Positions 16,755-26,758 are shown, counted from the first letter of the stretch. The stretch: 64,000 nucleotides of DNA from Pseudogracilibacillus sp037072025 (GCF_037072025.1 NZ_JAXHDD010000016.1:1-64000); one strand, 5' to 3'. Numbers and translations: made by a program. The notes: generated by a model not told the origin, from the sequence alone.

Positions 16755-19106
16755 TTATTGAAATTCAATAACTGTAACACCACTTCCTCCTTCATTTTGC
16801 CCACCTAAACGATGTGATTTTATAAAGGGGTGTGATTGAATATATTTTTCTACCCCTTTTCTAAGTGCTCCAGTACCTTTACCATGGATGATCGTCACTC
16901 GCGGGTACCCTTGGACAAGCGCATCATCAATGTACTTTTCTAATTTTAACAGTGCATCTTCATAGCGTTCTCCTCGTAGATCAAGCTCTGTTTTTACTGT
17001 CCCCCCGCGGGAAGAAATCATATGTGATACAGGGCGAGATGGGGAATCGGCTTTTTCGTCTTTTGCTTTTTTTACAAAAACAAGATCTTTTCGTTTCGCA
17101 GTTATTTTCATCACGCCAACTTGGATCACATACTCATTTTTATTTTTCTTTTCAATAACTTGACCTGTTTGTTGTAATGTTTTATGTTTAATTTCATCGC
17201 CTACTTCGAGCTCTTGTTGATCAGCTTGAACATCTTCTCTTTTTTCACCTTTAACGAGTTCGGGCTGGGCTTCATCCAACATTTTTCTTGCTTCAATCCA
17301 TTCATGCTCTTTCCACATTGCTTTATCTTTCATTTGGCGAACTTCATCGACGATAATTTGAGCTTCTTCTCTTGCTTTTTGGAGCGCTTTTTCTGCTTTT
17401 TCTTCCGCTTTTTTATATAGCTCCATCTTTTTCTGTTCAAACGTATTCCATTCTTTTTGCAAATCTGCACGAAGCTGTTCACTTTCTTCTAAAATACGAT
17501 TCGCTTCCTCTAGTTTCTTTTCAGCTTCATTTCTTGACTTTTCTAAAGCTGCAATCATATTTTCGACATTCTTGGAATCGACACCTAGATAACTCTTTGC
17601 ATGCTCAATAATTTCTTTTCGGAGCCCTAAACGATCCGAAATTTCAAATGCATTACTTCGACCTGGTACTCCCATCAATAAACGATACGTAGGGCGTAAT
17701 GTTTCCACATCAAATTCCACAGAAGCATTCATGACAAACTCTCTATTATACCCATATGCTTTTAATTCCGGATAATGCGTTGTAGCCACTACTCGTGCTT
17801 CGCAGTTAATTACTTTATCTAATATTGCCATCGCCAGTGCTGCTCCTTCTTGGGGGTCTGTACCGGCACCAAGTTCATCGAATAAAACTAGCGATTTTTC
17901 ATCAACTTGTTCCATTATGTTTACTATATTCGTCATATGCGAAGAAAATGTACTTAAATTTTGTTCGATCGATTGCTCATCACCAATATCTGCAAATACT
18001 TTATTAAAGACAGCTAGTTTACAACCATCGAATGCTGGTATTTGGAGGCCGGACTGCGCCATTAATGTACAGAGCCCAATTGTCTTTAATGTGACTGTTT
18101 TTCCCCCGGTATTCGGACCAGTAATTACGATCGCATGGTAATCATCACCGATAGCAATATCGCTTGCAACGACATGCTCCATCGGAATAAGTGGGTGTCT
18201 AGCCTGTTTCATGTCAATAATTCCCTGTTCATTTAATGTCGGCTTAGCAGCTTTCATTTTAACGGCTAACCTAGCTCTTGCAAAAATACAGTCTAAATTT
18301 GCGATAACCTTTATATTAATAAGTAAAGATTCTTCATGCGTTGCTATTTCTGACGTTAACTGTTGTAAAATTACATCTATTTCTTGTTTTTCTTGCAAAA
18401 TTGCTTGTTGCAGCTGGTTATTCAAATCAATTACAGCGCGCGGCTCCATAAAAAGAGTTTGTCCAGAGGAAGATTGATCGTGAACGATTCCTCCAATTGC
18501 ACTTCGATATTCATGTTTTACAGGTAAAACATAGCGATTATTTCGAATTGTTACGATCGCATCTGATAACATTTTGCTTTTTGTTCTTGTTAATTGTTGC
18601 AGTCGCTCACGAATACGAGTTTCATACGTACGAATTGTTTGACGGATTCCTCTTAATTTTGCTGATGCATCATCAACAATATCACCATGATCATCAATTT
18701 TACGTTTAATTTCTTTTTCTAAAAATTTTAATGGCGTAATTTCTTCTGCTATTTCCTCTAGTAGAGGGAAACTTTCTTCTACATTTTCAATAAAACTTTT
18801 CAAATTTCGCCCAGTATAAATCGTTTGCGCAACTTGTAAACACTCCGTCGTATCTAACATGCTTCCAATTCGGCTTCGTTTCAGACTTTCCGTAATATCG
18901 TATACTTGAGAAAAAGGTACAGTCTTATCCAACATTAAAACATGTAGCGCTTCATCTGTTTCGTTTTGAAGGCGTTGTACAATTTCGATATCGGTTTGTG
19001 GCGTAAGTTTTTGTACCGCTTCCTTACCAACTGATGAAGCGGTCTCTTCCAGTAATAAATCAATCACTTTATTAAATTCCAATACATGTAATGTCCGTTC
19101 ATTCAT
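16755..19106 (-). CDS. mutS2: endonuclease MutS2
   Basis: 783 residues from the second ATG (MNERTLHVLEFNKV), which follows AAGGAG at ten bases. The MutS-type ATPase has Walker A ITGPNTGGKTVTLKT (about 330-344), Walker B SLVLFDELGAGTDPQEG and the switch THYPELKAYG. A long charged coiled coil follows, then the C-terminal Smr nuclease domain (LDLRGERYEDAL, and IIHGKGTGALRKGV). MutS2 suppresses recombination and in B. subtilis acts in rescue of collided ribosomes. All domains are present. It lies 26 bases downstream of polX and is probably co-transcribed with it. Confidence 0.96.
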   Translation of the reverse strand: MNERTLHVLEFNKVIDLLLEETASSVGKEAVQKLTPQTDIEIVQRLQNETDEALHVLMLDKTVPFSQVYDITESLKRSRIGSMLDTTECLQVAQTIYTGRNLKSFIENVEESFPLLEEIAEEITPLKFLEKEIKRKIDDHGDIVDDASAKLRGIRQTIRTYETRIRERLQQLTRTKSKMLSDAIVTIRNNRYVLPVKHEYRSAIGGIVHDQSSSGQTLFMEPRAVIDLNNQLQQAILQEKQEIDVILQQLTSEIATHEESLLINIKVIANLDCIFARARLAVKMKAAKPTLNEQGIIDMKQARHPLIPMEHVVASDIAIGDDYHAIVITGPNTGGKTVTLKTIGLCTLMAQSGLQIPAFDGCKLAVFNKVFADIGDEQSIEQNLSTFSSHMTNIVNIMEQVDEKSLVLFDELGAGTDPQEGAALAMAILDKVINCEARVVATTHYPELKAYGYNREFVMNASVEFDVETLRPTYRLLMGVPGRSNAFEISDRLGLRKEIIEHAKSYLGVDSKNVENMIAALEKSRNEAEKKLEEANRILEESEQLRADLQKEWNTFEQKKMELYKKAEEKAEKALQKAREEAQIIVDEVRQMKDKAMWKEHEWIEARKMLDEAQPELVKGEKREDVQADQQELEVGDEIKHKTLQQTGQVIEKKNKNEYVIQVGVMKITAKRKDLVFVKKAKDEKADSPSRPVSHMISSRGGTVKTELDLRGERYEDALLKLEKYIDDALVQGYPRVTIIHGKGTGALRKGVEKYIQSHPFIKSHRLGGQNEGGSGVTVIEFQ

Positions 19107-19132
19107 AAAAAACATTCTCCTTAAAAGCTACA

Positions 19133-20851
19133 CTATTTATTGCGATTAATATACTCCATTAGTTTCTCTTTTTTCCAAGTGTTCAATACAGTTTCTGGTT
19201 TTAACCAAGCTTTTCTTGCCATTTTTACACCATAATCCATATGCGCGAGTGTTCCACCACGATGTGCATCGGTATTGATCGCTATTGTTACACCGGTATC
19301 TTGTGCTGCTTCCAACCATTCCGTAGCAAGATCGAAACGCTGCGGATTTGCATTTAGTTCAAGACATGTATTCGTTTCTTTTGCCCGTTCTATCAATTTT
19401 CCAACATTCACCTTATAACCTGACCGACGTCCAATAATACGCCCTGTCGGATGGGCAATTAGATCAACGTATGGGTTTTCTAGTGCATTGTATAGTCTGT
19501 TCATAATTTTTTCTTCAGATTGGTCAAAACTTGAATGAATTGCCGCAATAACAAAGTCCATTTCTTTTAAAAACTCAGTTGAAAAGTCCAATTCCCCATT
19601 CGGTAAAATGTCCATTTCCACACCAGAAAATATATGAATATCATCATACTTATCATTTAACAACGCTATTTCTTCCCGTTGTTTTCGAAGTCTTGATTCA
19701 GTTAATCCATTGGCAACCCGTAAAAATTTAGAGTGATCGGTAATGGCAATATATTCATACCCTTTTCCCCGTGCATGATTCACCATTTCTTCTAGTGATT
19801 CGGCACCATCGCTCCAAGTTGTATGCATATGAAGATCACCGCGGATTTCGTCATGCTCTAATAACTCAACTTCCTCCTTAAACGCCTCAACCTCACCTTT
19901 ATCTTCACGGATTTCAGGTGGGATATAATGAATGTCGAAGTGATTGAAAAAGGCTTTCTCTGAATCAACATGTAGAACTTCTCCTGTTTCTTCCACCTCG
20001 ATACCATATTCGTTAATTTTTTCACCACGTTGTTTTGCAAGTTGCCGCATTTTTACATTATGAGCCTTTGAACCGGTAAAATGGTGTAGCGTAGTGTAAA
20101 ACTCCTCTTTTTTCACAAGTCTGAAATCTACATTTACTTCATATTGATCCACTAACGTCACCGAAACTTTTGTATCCCCACTTGCAATAACATCTTGAAT
20201 CAAATCCATTTTTAGAATTGCTTCCCTTACTCTTTCAGCTTCCTCTGTAGCAATAATAAAATCAATATCTTTTATCGTCTCTTGTAACCGTCTTAAACTT
20301 CCCGCGATACTGAATTGCTGTATTTCCGGAATCCCTTCCAAATACTTTTCAATCACACTAGCAAGCTCGAGCATATATGCAACCGGTAAACGTTCCGGTC
20401 TTGTCTCTTGATTATTTAGAGCCTCTACAATATTTTCTGCTGTCTTTTTTCCAAAGCCTTTTACTTTTTCGACTCGCCCATCCATACATGCGAGCTTAAG
20501 TGTATCCGCATCAACTACATCTAATTCTTTATATAAAACCGCTAACCGTTTTCCACCTAAACCTGGTAACTTCAATAAAGGAATGAGGCCATCCGGTATT
20601 TCTTTTTCCAATGTTAGTAAAGTTTCTGAAGTCCCCGTTTCAAGAAATTCTTGAATCAAATCATTAGTGCCTTTACCAATTCCAGGAATTTCAGTAAAAT
20701 CATCGATCTCATTTAATGAACGTACATCACGTTCAAGACCTTGAGCGGCTTTTCTATATGCGGCTATACGAAACGGGTTCTCTCCTTTTAGCTCTAAATA
20801 GGTTGCTATTTTTTCTAAAAATTGTACAATATCTTTTTTGTTTAGTCCCAT
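19133..20851 (-). CDS. polX: family X DNA polymerase with PHP exonuclease domain
   Basis: 572 residues from MGLNKKDIV at 20851, after AGGGAGAG. The N-terminal helix-hairpin-helix part (IPGIGKGTNDLIQEF, LPGLGGKRLAVLY) and the nucleotidyltransferase part (SLRRLQETIKDIDFIIATE, carrying the metal-binding Asp residues) make the polymerase. The C-terminal PHP domain (GDLHMHTTWSDGAESLEEM, ITDHSKFL, and later DAHRGG) holds the metal-dependent exonuclease. It fills gaps in base-excision repair, as shown for B. subtilis PolX. Between cvpA and mutS2, as in Bacillus. Confidence 0.94.
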   Translation of the reverse strand: MGLNKKDIVQFLEKIATYLELKGENPFRIAAYRKAAQGLERDVRSLNEIDDFTEIPGIGKGTNDLIQEFLETGTSETLLTLEKEIPDGLIPLLKLPGLGGKRLAVLYKELDVVDADTLKLACMDGRVEKVKGFGKKTAENIVEALNNQETRPERLPVAYMLELASVIEKYLEGIPEIQQFSIAGSLRRLQETIKDIDFIIATEEAERVREAILKMDLIQDVIASGDTKVSVTLVDQYEVNVDFRLVKKEEFYTTLHHFTGSKAHNVKMRQLAKQRGEKINEYGIEVEETGEVLHVDSEKAFFNHFDIHYIPPEIREDKGEVEAFKEEVELLEHDEIRGDLHMHTTWSDGAESLEEMVNHARGKGYEYIAITDHSKFLRVANGLTESRLRKQREEIALLNDKYDDIHIFSGVEMDILPNGELDFSTEFLKEMDFVIAAIHSSFDQSEEKIMNRLYNALENPYVDLIAHPTGRIIGRRSGYKVNVGKLIERAKETNTCLELNANPQRFDLATEWLEAAQDTGVTIAINTDAHRGGTLAHMDYGVKMARKAWLKPETVLNTWKKEKLMEYINRNK

Positions 20852-20918
20852 TATTAATCTCTCCCTACAAATCATGGAAAAAGACTGATCTCATATGCAA
20901 TCAGTCTTCGTTTTCTCA

Positions 20919-21473
20919 TCAGTTATATAAAATACTTAATACATCTGTAAACCATAACTTTTCCATAGCTTTTGATAAAATCGGCGTATGCTCCACAATT
21001 AATGTCGCAAGAAAAGAACTCTTAATTCTTACCTGAATTGCCTCCATCGGCAAGAGTGCTAGAACAAATAAAATAAGAAACGTAATAAAATAAACTTCAA
21101 CAAACCCTAAAATTGCGCCTAGTAATTTATTAAGTTGCCGAAGCACAGGTAAATTTGCTAGAAAGTCGAGCATGGACGCAATAATTTGTAAAATAATTTT
21201 TGTAGCAAAAAAGATAATGGCAAAAGCAATCGCATTATAAAACGCATTTTCAAGCGGCATACTGTTTAAAAAGACTGCCCAAACTTGGTCAGAGCTAAAC
21301 TCTGGATACGGTATCCAATACGGCAAATGGCTTGCTAATTTACGAAAGTATAGAATCGCTACAATAAAAGCAATAATAAAACCAACCAAATGCATTAATT
21401 GTAAAATAAATCCACGTTTAAGTCCCATAAAAAAACCAAAAATCAAAACAAGTAAAATAATTATTGATATCAT
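20919..21473 (-). CDS. cvpA: CvpA-family membrane protein
   Basis: 184 residues with four hydrophobic helices (IIILLVLIFGFFMGLKRGF, LVGFIIAFIVAILYF, IAFAIIFFATKIILQI, FVEVYFITFLILFVLALL). This is the layout of the CvpA/YshB family, named for colicin V production but of unclear role in Firmicutes. Its ATG directly follows the zapA stop (TAAATG), so the two are translationally coupled. Position matches yshB of B. subtilis. Confidence 0.85.
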   Translation of the reverse strand: MISIIILLVLIFGFFMGLKRGFILQLMHLVGFIIAFIVAILYFRKLASHLPYWIPYPEFSSDQVWAVFLNSMPLENAFYNAIAFAIIFFATKIILQIIASMLDFLANLPVLRQLNKLLGAILGFVEVYFITFLILFVLALLPMEAIQVRIKSSFLATLIVEHTPILSKAMEKLWFTDVLSILYN

Positions 21474-21737
21474 TTATTCTTCCTCTTCTATTAATGTTAC
21501 TAGATCTTCATAATCTGCTTTTAATTTTAAGTAATCATTCATTGTATTAATTGCTGTAAGTACTGCCAATTGTGTTGTATCTAAATGTTTATTAACTTGA
21601 TAGATTTCACCCATTTTATCATTCACTAATTTAGCAACTAATTCCATATGTTCTTTTGATTCAGTACCTACAATCGTATACTTTCTTCGATTGATTTTAA
21701 CATCTATTTTTTTACGTTCTTTATTTTCTCGAGTCAC
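21474..21737 (-). CDS. zapA: cell division protein ZapA
   Basis: 87 residues from a GTG at 21737 (VTRENKERKK), chosen because GGGAGG lies nine bases upstream; the longer ATG version would include that ribosome site. The conserved region INRRKYTIVGTESKEHMELVAKLVNDKM, then TQLAVLTAINTMNDYLKLK, is the ZapA dimer and coiled coil that stabilises FtsZ filaments. An extended -10 (TGCTATAAT) overlaps the leader just upstream. Divergent from the broken rnhC, as in Bacillus. Confidence 0.88.
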   Translation of the reverse strand: MTRENKERKKIDVKINRRKYTIVGTESKEHMELVAKLVNDKMGEIYQVNKHLDTTQLAVLTAINTMNDYLKLKADYEDLVTLIEEEE

Positions 21738-21873
21738 ACTAACGTTCCTCCCATTATAGCAGAACATCATCATTTCGTGCCTACTACTGCATAAAGTGGT
21801 ACAATTAATTTTAACATGAAAATCGACATTTAGGAAACGGTATATATTTTTTTTACGCTTTACGTGAAAGGTG

Positions 21874-22399
21874 GGTAAAAATTGGGGAAAAAATCACCGA
21901 AATTTTTACAAATGAAACGATTGACCAAATGAAAAAAGCATATAAAGAATCGCTTGAGAATTCACCTCCTGGAGCAGTTTTTCGGGCGTGCACTGGCGAT
22001 ACCAGTAATAACAGCTTATAAATCTGGTAAAGTGCTTTTCCAAGGGGCTAGACCAGAAGTGGAAGTTGTAAAATGGGGAGAACCTTTAGAGTATACAACA
22101 AAAACATCTAATGGGAAACAAAATTCAACCTATATACCACCTGAATCCCTACTCTATAATAATCATATCGGTTCAGATGAATCAGGTACCGGAGATTATT
22201 TCGGTCCAATTACCAATTACTACATGCGCAGTGTATGTCAGGAAAGAACAGATTGATTTATTGAAAGAAATGGGGATCCAAGATTCAAAAAATATCACTG
22301 ACGAGACAATAGAACTATTCAATTACAAGCTCGCGGCTGGTCTCAAGGAAAAAAAATCAATGCTCCATCATTCCGTGCGGAAAAGACATCAGGTTCATT
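21874..22399 (+). pseudogene. rnhC: broken RNase HIII gene (N-terminal part only)
   Basis: Fragments in two frames match RNase HIII: TIDQMKKAYKESLENSPPGA in one frame, then ITAYKSGKVLFQG and GSDESGTGDYFGPIT (the Asp-Glu catalytic motif) in the next, then a third stretch QIDLLKEMGIQDSKNITDE after another frameshift. Roughly the first 130-150 of about 310 residues are represented. The sense fades near 22390, and the first CRISPR repeat begins at 22400. The rest of the gene is not in the window. B. subtilis has rnhC next to zapA, so the gene is in its ancestral place. Loss may be covered by RNase HII elsewhere. Confidence 0.85.
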
Positions 22400-24149
22400 G
22401 TCATAATTCCCCTGCGTTTCTTGATGTGATATGATCATTCAAGTAAAACCTCATAAAATGGGGAAGTCATAATTCCCCTGCGTTTCTTGATGTGATATGA
22501 TTGACAAAGAGGAACAAAAATCAAGTATTGAGTCATAATTCCCCTGCGTTTCTTGATGTGATATGATTGTAAAAATAATGTTAAACCTCAATGAAAGTCA
22601 TAATTCCCCTGCGTTTCTTGATGTGATATGATAAACTATTGTCGTGGAATTCTTTAAAACTGGTCATAATTCCCCTGCGTTTCTTGATGTGATATGATAA
22701 ACGTGCACAATACTGTTCCCCTTGGTTAGTCATAATTCCCCTGCGTTTCTTGATGTGATATGATAAATCAATTTAAAGCAGATCAAGAGCAATTGTCATA
22801 ATTCCCCTGCGTTTCTTGATGTGATATGATTTTAGTGGTGATTATACTTGCGAATGTAATGTCATAATTCCCCTGCGTTTCTTGATGTGATATGATTCAT
22901 TCACGAAACGGACAATGAAAATAAAGTCATAATTCCCCTGCGTTTCTTGATGTGATATGATTCGATAAGAATAATGCTGAAATAGAGAAGAGTCATAATT
23001 CCCCTGCGTTTCTTGATGTGATATGATCCTACACGACTAGACGAGGTCGCTTCTACGGTCATAATTCCCCTGCGTTTCTTGATGTGATATGATCGGCACT
23101 CAAATGACCTTGATTAGAGAAACGTCATAATTCCCCTGCGTTTCTTGATGTGATATGATGTACCAGAAGAAGAACTCATGACTGTGAACGTCATAATTCC
23201 CCTGCGTTTCTTGATGTGATATGATTGTTTATATGGACGGCGTTCGGGATAAAAAGTCATAATTCCCCTGCGTTTCTTGATGTGATATGATTCAAACGTT
23301 TAGAGAGTTGGACAACTTTGTGTCATAATTCCCCTGCGTTTCTTGATGTGATATGATTTGCTTATGTTACTAGATATAATTACAGGGGTCATAATTCCCC
23401 TGCGTTTCTTGATGTGATATGATAACATTTGATTCAAGGAAGAGTATTCAAGCGTCATAATTCCCCTGCGTTTCTTGATGTGATATGATGTTACCGTCGA
23501 TTTAACATGTGATTGTAGAGTCATAATTCCCCTGCGTTTCTTGATGTGATATGATGATTGGTAGTGATATGTTGCATCATAATGAGTCATAATTCCCCTG
23601 CGTTTCTTGATGTGATATGATGCGTCTAGCGCAACAAATGCTCGGGAAAAGGTCATAATTCCCCTGCGTTTCTTGATGTGATATGATTCAGAGTGTAGAT
23701 AAGTTAGAAAAGATAAGGTCATAATTCCCCTGCGTTTCTTGATGTGATATGATGGGTACTGGTAAATTAACACGTCACGAATTGTCATAATTCCCCTGCG
23801 TTTCTTGATGTGATATGATTCATTATTATATACAGAAGTTTCAAAACACGTCATAATTCCCCTGCGTTTCTTGATGTGATATGATAAGCGTGCATTTAAT
23901 AAACTCTATATCATGGTCATAATTCCCCTGCGTTTCTTGATGTGATATGATGGTGCTCCTGTCGCAACTATCAAGGGCAGTGTCATAATTCCCCTGCGTT
24001 TCTTGATGTGATATGATAGGTTCAAACCATTTTATCGTTTATGATGGGTCATAATTCCCCTGCGTTTCTTGATGTGATATGATATAGAGAACACTATCTA
24101 TGATGTTCTTGTAGTCATAATTCCCCTGCGTTTCTTGATGTGATATGAT
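22400..24149 (+). CRISPR. type II-C CRISPR array, 27 repeats and 26 spacers
   Basis: I located 27 copies of a 36-base repeat beginning GTCATAATTCCCCTGCG and ending GATGTGATATGAT. All appear identical. Spacers are 30 bases except two of 29 (22568-22596 and 22897-22925). The repeat resembles that of Geobacillus type II-C (GTCATAGTTCCCC...). The crRNA orientation is plus, opposite to cas9, cas1 and cas2, because the tracrRNA anti-repeat complements this strand and type II-C crRNAs keep the repeat 3-prime of the spacer. Each repeat ends in TGATATGAT, a close match to an extended -10 promoter. No spacer was recognised. Confidence 0.99.
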
Positions 24150-24158
24150 ACAAGCCTT

Positions 24159-24200
24159 GAAAGCCCTTGATACTTCCCCGTTTCAAGGGCTTTCTTTTTT
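24159..24200 (+). terminator. terminator at the end of the CRISPR array
   Basis: GAAAGCCCTTGA (24159-24170) pairs perfectly with TCAAGGGCTTTC (24183-24194), followed by TTTTTT. It starts ten bases after the last repeat, so any transcript from that repeat or from the array ends here. Confidence 0.88.
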
Positions 24201-24293
24201 AAAAAAATGAATTTTTTCTGATTGAAATTTAAATATATAATCGTTTTTCATTCAATATCATTCAATATAGATTTTGGATTTCTATTTGGCAAG

Positions 24294-24440
24294 TATGATT
24301 TCGTAAATATCCTTTTTTTGCCGAATCATTTTTTCTGCTATTTCTAATTTACCTTCTTTTATTCCTTCTATCCTAGACTCTTCGGTCGCCGTCATTACTA
24401 TAGAACCCTTTCCACAAAGATATTCCGCAATGTTAAAAAG
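24294..24440 (-). pseudogene. C-terminal fragment of an Rpn-family nuclease gene
   Basis: Minus-strand sense GSIVMTATEESRIEGIKEGK then LEIAEKMIRQKKDIYEIILA closely parallels the tail of the adjacent Rpn pseudogene (GSIVMTAAEELRKEGRREGK, LEIAEKMIQLKKDIYEIIEL). Only the charged C-terminal region remains. The rest of 24201-24540 is AT-rich with nothing else visible. Confidence 0.65.
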
Positions 24441-24536
24441 TTCTAAGTTTAATTTCCTTCAAAGAAAATTTTCTGGTTTCATATTTAAGGTATATAGTTT
24501 TGGAGGTATTTTTGAATAATAACAAGTAAGTAAAAT

Positions 24537-24566
24537 AATCATGCAGATAGACTGCATGATTATTTT
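24537..24566 (-). terminator. terminator of the Rpn pseudogene
   Basis: AATCATGCAG and CTGCATGATT form a hairpin followed on the minus strand by a T-rich stretch. It overlaps the stop of the Rpn frame. Confidence 0.5.
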
Positions 24567-25521
24567 AGATTTCGTTTAATTTTATTTATATCTTCTTCAG
24601 ATAATCCTGTTAATTCAATAATTTCGTAAATATCTTTTTTTAGCTGAATCATTTTTTCTGCTATTTCTAATTTACCTTCTCTTCTTCCTTCTTTCCTAAG
24701 TTCTTCAGCCGCTGTCATTACTATAGAACCTCCTTTCGCAGAGATTTTTCTTGCTATATTGACTGCTTGTTTAGCAGTAAAATTCTGCCTCGCATTTAAT
24801 ACATACTTTATAAAGGTTTAAAATAACCCATAACTGTTGGCTTCTCTTTAAGTTTAAGAAATGCTTCAATACCCCGTTTAAATGATGCAATAAATTGTTC
24901 TTCATCTGGTGATTGTATATGTTTGATAATATCAAGAAAAATTCTAAGTTCAACTTTTCCCTTTATATCTTTCATACCAAAACTGTTCAGGTCATAAATA
25001 AGATACTCGTAATTTGGAACATATTTTTGTATATTTGGTGTTAAATCATTGTATCCAACAATAACGTCTCCAAGTGTTTTAGCAATATCCCAACTCTTTT
25101 GTCCATGATAAATGACTAATGGGATCACAATCGGTAGCTCATATGAATTTTCCTTCTTTATCTTGTTTTCCCATATTTCTATCATATATTTTAAAAGCTG
25201 AAATGATACATTGGTTGAAAGATAACTTTTATGTTCAAATAAGAAATAAATATATCCATTATAGCCATTGATTGTTACTGAAAATAATAAGTCTGAAAAC
25301 GTTTCTTCCAAATCCTTCGAAATAAAACTGTCCTTTTTTGGTTTTAATGTACTTAATTCTATTATACCCAAAATTTCATCTGGTAAATAATTTTTTATAA
25401 AGTCTTCTGCGATTTCTATATTGCCAAGGGTTTCTTTGAAATATTTATCATGTGGATTATTAATAGTTCCCACGCCCTCACTCACTTTCCGAATATCTTC
25501 CATTTCACTTGAAAAAAGCAC
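24560..25521 (-). pseudogene. Rpn-family recombination-promoting nuclease, single frameshift
   Basis: The first 237 codons encode the PD-(D/E)XK nuclease domain of the Rpn family (PF04754): NNPHDKYFKETLGNIEIAED, SFISKDLEETFSDLLFSV, YIYFLFEHKSYLS, VIPLVIYHGQKSW. The frame stops near 24808 after MGYFKPL. The expected tail continues one frame over (KYVLNARQNFTAKQAVNIA and the KEGRREGK region) to TAA at 24560. Loss of a single A in CCTTTATAAAG would explain it. Rpn proteins are RecA-independent, transposase-like nucleases. It lies between the CRISPR array and cas2. Two further broken copies and a tail fragment are in the window. Confidence 0.85.
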
Positions 25522-25542
25522 AAATAAAGCTTTTAGAAGTCC

Positions 25543-25863
25543 CTAAAAGAAATCAACTTTATCTGTGCCTAATTCTTCTTCAATTGTTTTCGTTCCTAAT
25601 AATATTTCCATGTTTTCATACTGTTTTTCAGTAATTGCCATGGAACGAATTGCACCTTCAACAGGTGGAATATGTTGCTTGAGACGACGTAAATGTTTTT
25701 GCACATTATCTTGTCCATTACAAATGCGACTATAAACTGAAAACTGTAACATCGTATAGCCGTCTTTTAATAAAAACTTTCTAAACCTCGTATACTCTCT
25801 TCTTTCTTTGGATGTTGTTACCGGCAAATCGAAAAAAACAATGATCCGCATGAATCTACTCAT
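25543..25863 (-). CDS. cas2: CRISPR-associated endoribonuclease/integration protein Cas2
   Basis: 106 residues. The N-terminus MRIIVFFDLPVTTSKERREY carries the Cas2 beta strand with the conserved Asp (in FFDLP) and the ferredoxin fold; FRKFLLKDGYTMLQFSVYSR is the second conserved part. With Cas1 it forms the spacer-integration complex. The start overlaps the cas1 end by eight bases, so cas9-cas1-cas2 is one operon. No cas4 or csn2 is present, as expected for subtype II-C. Confidence 0.96.
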   Translation of the reverse strand: MSRFMRIIVFFDLPVTTSKERREYTRFRKFLLKDGYTMLQFSVYSRICNGQDNVQKHLRRLKQHIPPVEGAIRSMAITEKQYENMEILLGTKTIEEELGTDKVDFF

Positions 25864-26758
25864 ACGTATGAGCTGCTAAATTTACTAGTTCAGGTAAAAT
25901 TAATAATTTTGCATCTCGCTGCCGGCATGCGGATACAAAGCTACTAACCATACGATCCACTCCATGTGTTACAGATAATCTTTCATTACTCCAACCCGCT
26001 TCAATTTCCAATATTTCGAAAAGATGCTTTCTAACTTCAGCAGACCATTCTGTTTCTGCATCAACATTATAACGTACTACTACATCTACAAACGGACGTA
26101 ATACTTCAATAAAGTCATCAGCTAAATTAAATGCATTTAATTTGCTGTCGTGAAAAATGCCCATACTAGGAGTAAATCCATATCGAACCAATGCTCGCGA
26201 AACTAAAGAACGCATTATACTGTACCCGTAGTTTAATGAAATATTAAATATATTGTCAGTTCTACGTTGAAATCCTAAGCCAAATAACAATTCAAAATAT
26301 AGCTTCGCAGCATACGCTTCCCTGTTTGTACGGTCACCTGAATCTACACTTCTGCTAATTGCATACAACTTCTCGGCTTCTTCTCCAAAATGTAGTAACT
26401 CCAAACAACGGGCTTGATTTTCTATTTTCCGAATGACAATTTGCTGCCAAATTCGTTTCTTAAACGGCTTGTGTAAATTCATCTGCATCTCTAATACTTC
26501 CTGTTGTCTAGAATGCCTGTGAAATGGTTGAACGATTCCACTCGGCATTCTTTTTCGGTCACAAACAATTATTTCTACATGATATTCCGTACATTTACTT
26601 AATAATGCGTGGGTAATTGTAATTGAAGGCTCTTCTAAAGTTACTGTACATATATCTTCTAACGGTATTGTTACTTCTTCATCTTGTTTAATAACCAGTT
26701 GTTCATTTCTTGTAGAAAGTTTTGCTGGTTTTCTGATAACTAGATGCCTATAGGACAT
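25856..26758 (-). CDS. cas1: CRISPR-associated endonuclease Cas1
   Basis: 300 residues, type II Cas1. The catalytic metal-binding residues are in the usual regions: Glu in KLYFELLFGLGFQRR, His in FTPSMGIFHDSKLNAFNLAD and Asp in NLADDFIEVLRPFVD. It integrates new spacers with Cas2. It starts 11 bases inside the end of cas9, which indicates translational coupling. Length matches type II Cas1 and nothing is missing. Confidence 0.96.
   Translation of the reverse strand: MSYRHLVIRKPAKLSTRNEQLVIKQDEEVTIPLEDICTVTLEEPSITITHALLSKCTEYHVEIIVCDRKRMPSGIVQPFHRHSRQQEVLEMQMNLHKPFKKRIWQQIVIRKIENQARCLELLHFGEEAEKLYAISRSVDSGDRTNREAYAAKLYFELLFGLGFQRRTDNIFNISLNYGYSIMRSLVSRALVRYGFTPSMGIFHDSKLNAFNLADDFIEVLRPFVDVVVRYNVDAETEWSAEVRKHLFEILEIEAGWSNERLSVTHGVDRMVSSFVSACRQRDAKLLILPELVNLAAHTYE

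Noticed and set aside
23300..23854. 184-codon minus-strand frame with a repeated SYHIKKRRGIMT motif
   Set aside because: It is the reverse reading of the CRISPR repeats. The 66-base period is a multiple of three, which keeps the frame open; there is no start signal or real protein.
22400..24149. Self-targeting spacers against this window
   Set aside because: I compared the 26 spacers by eye with the genes here and saw no match. A proper alignment search on both strands is needed to exclude it.
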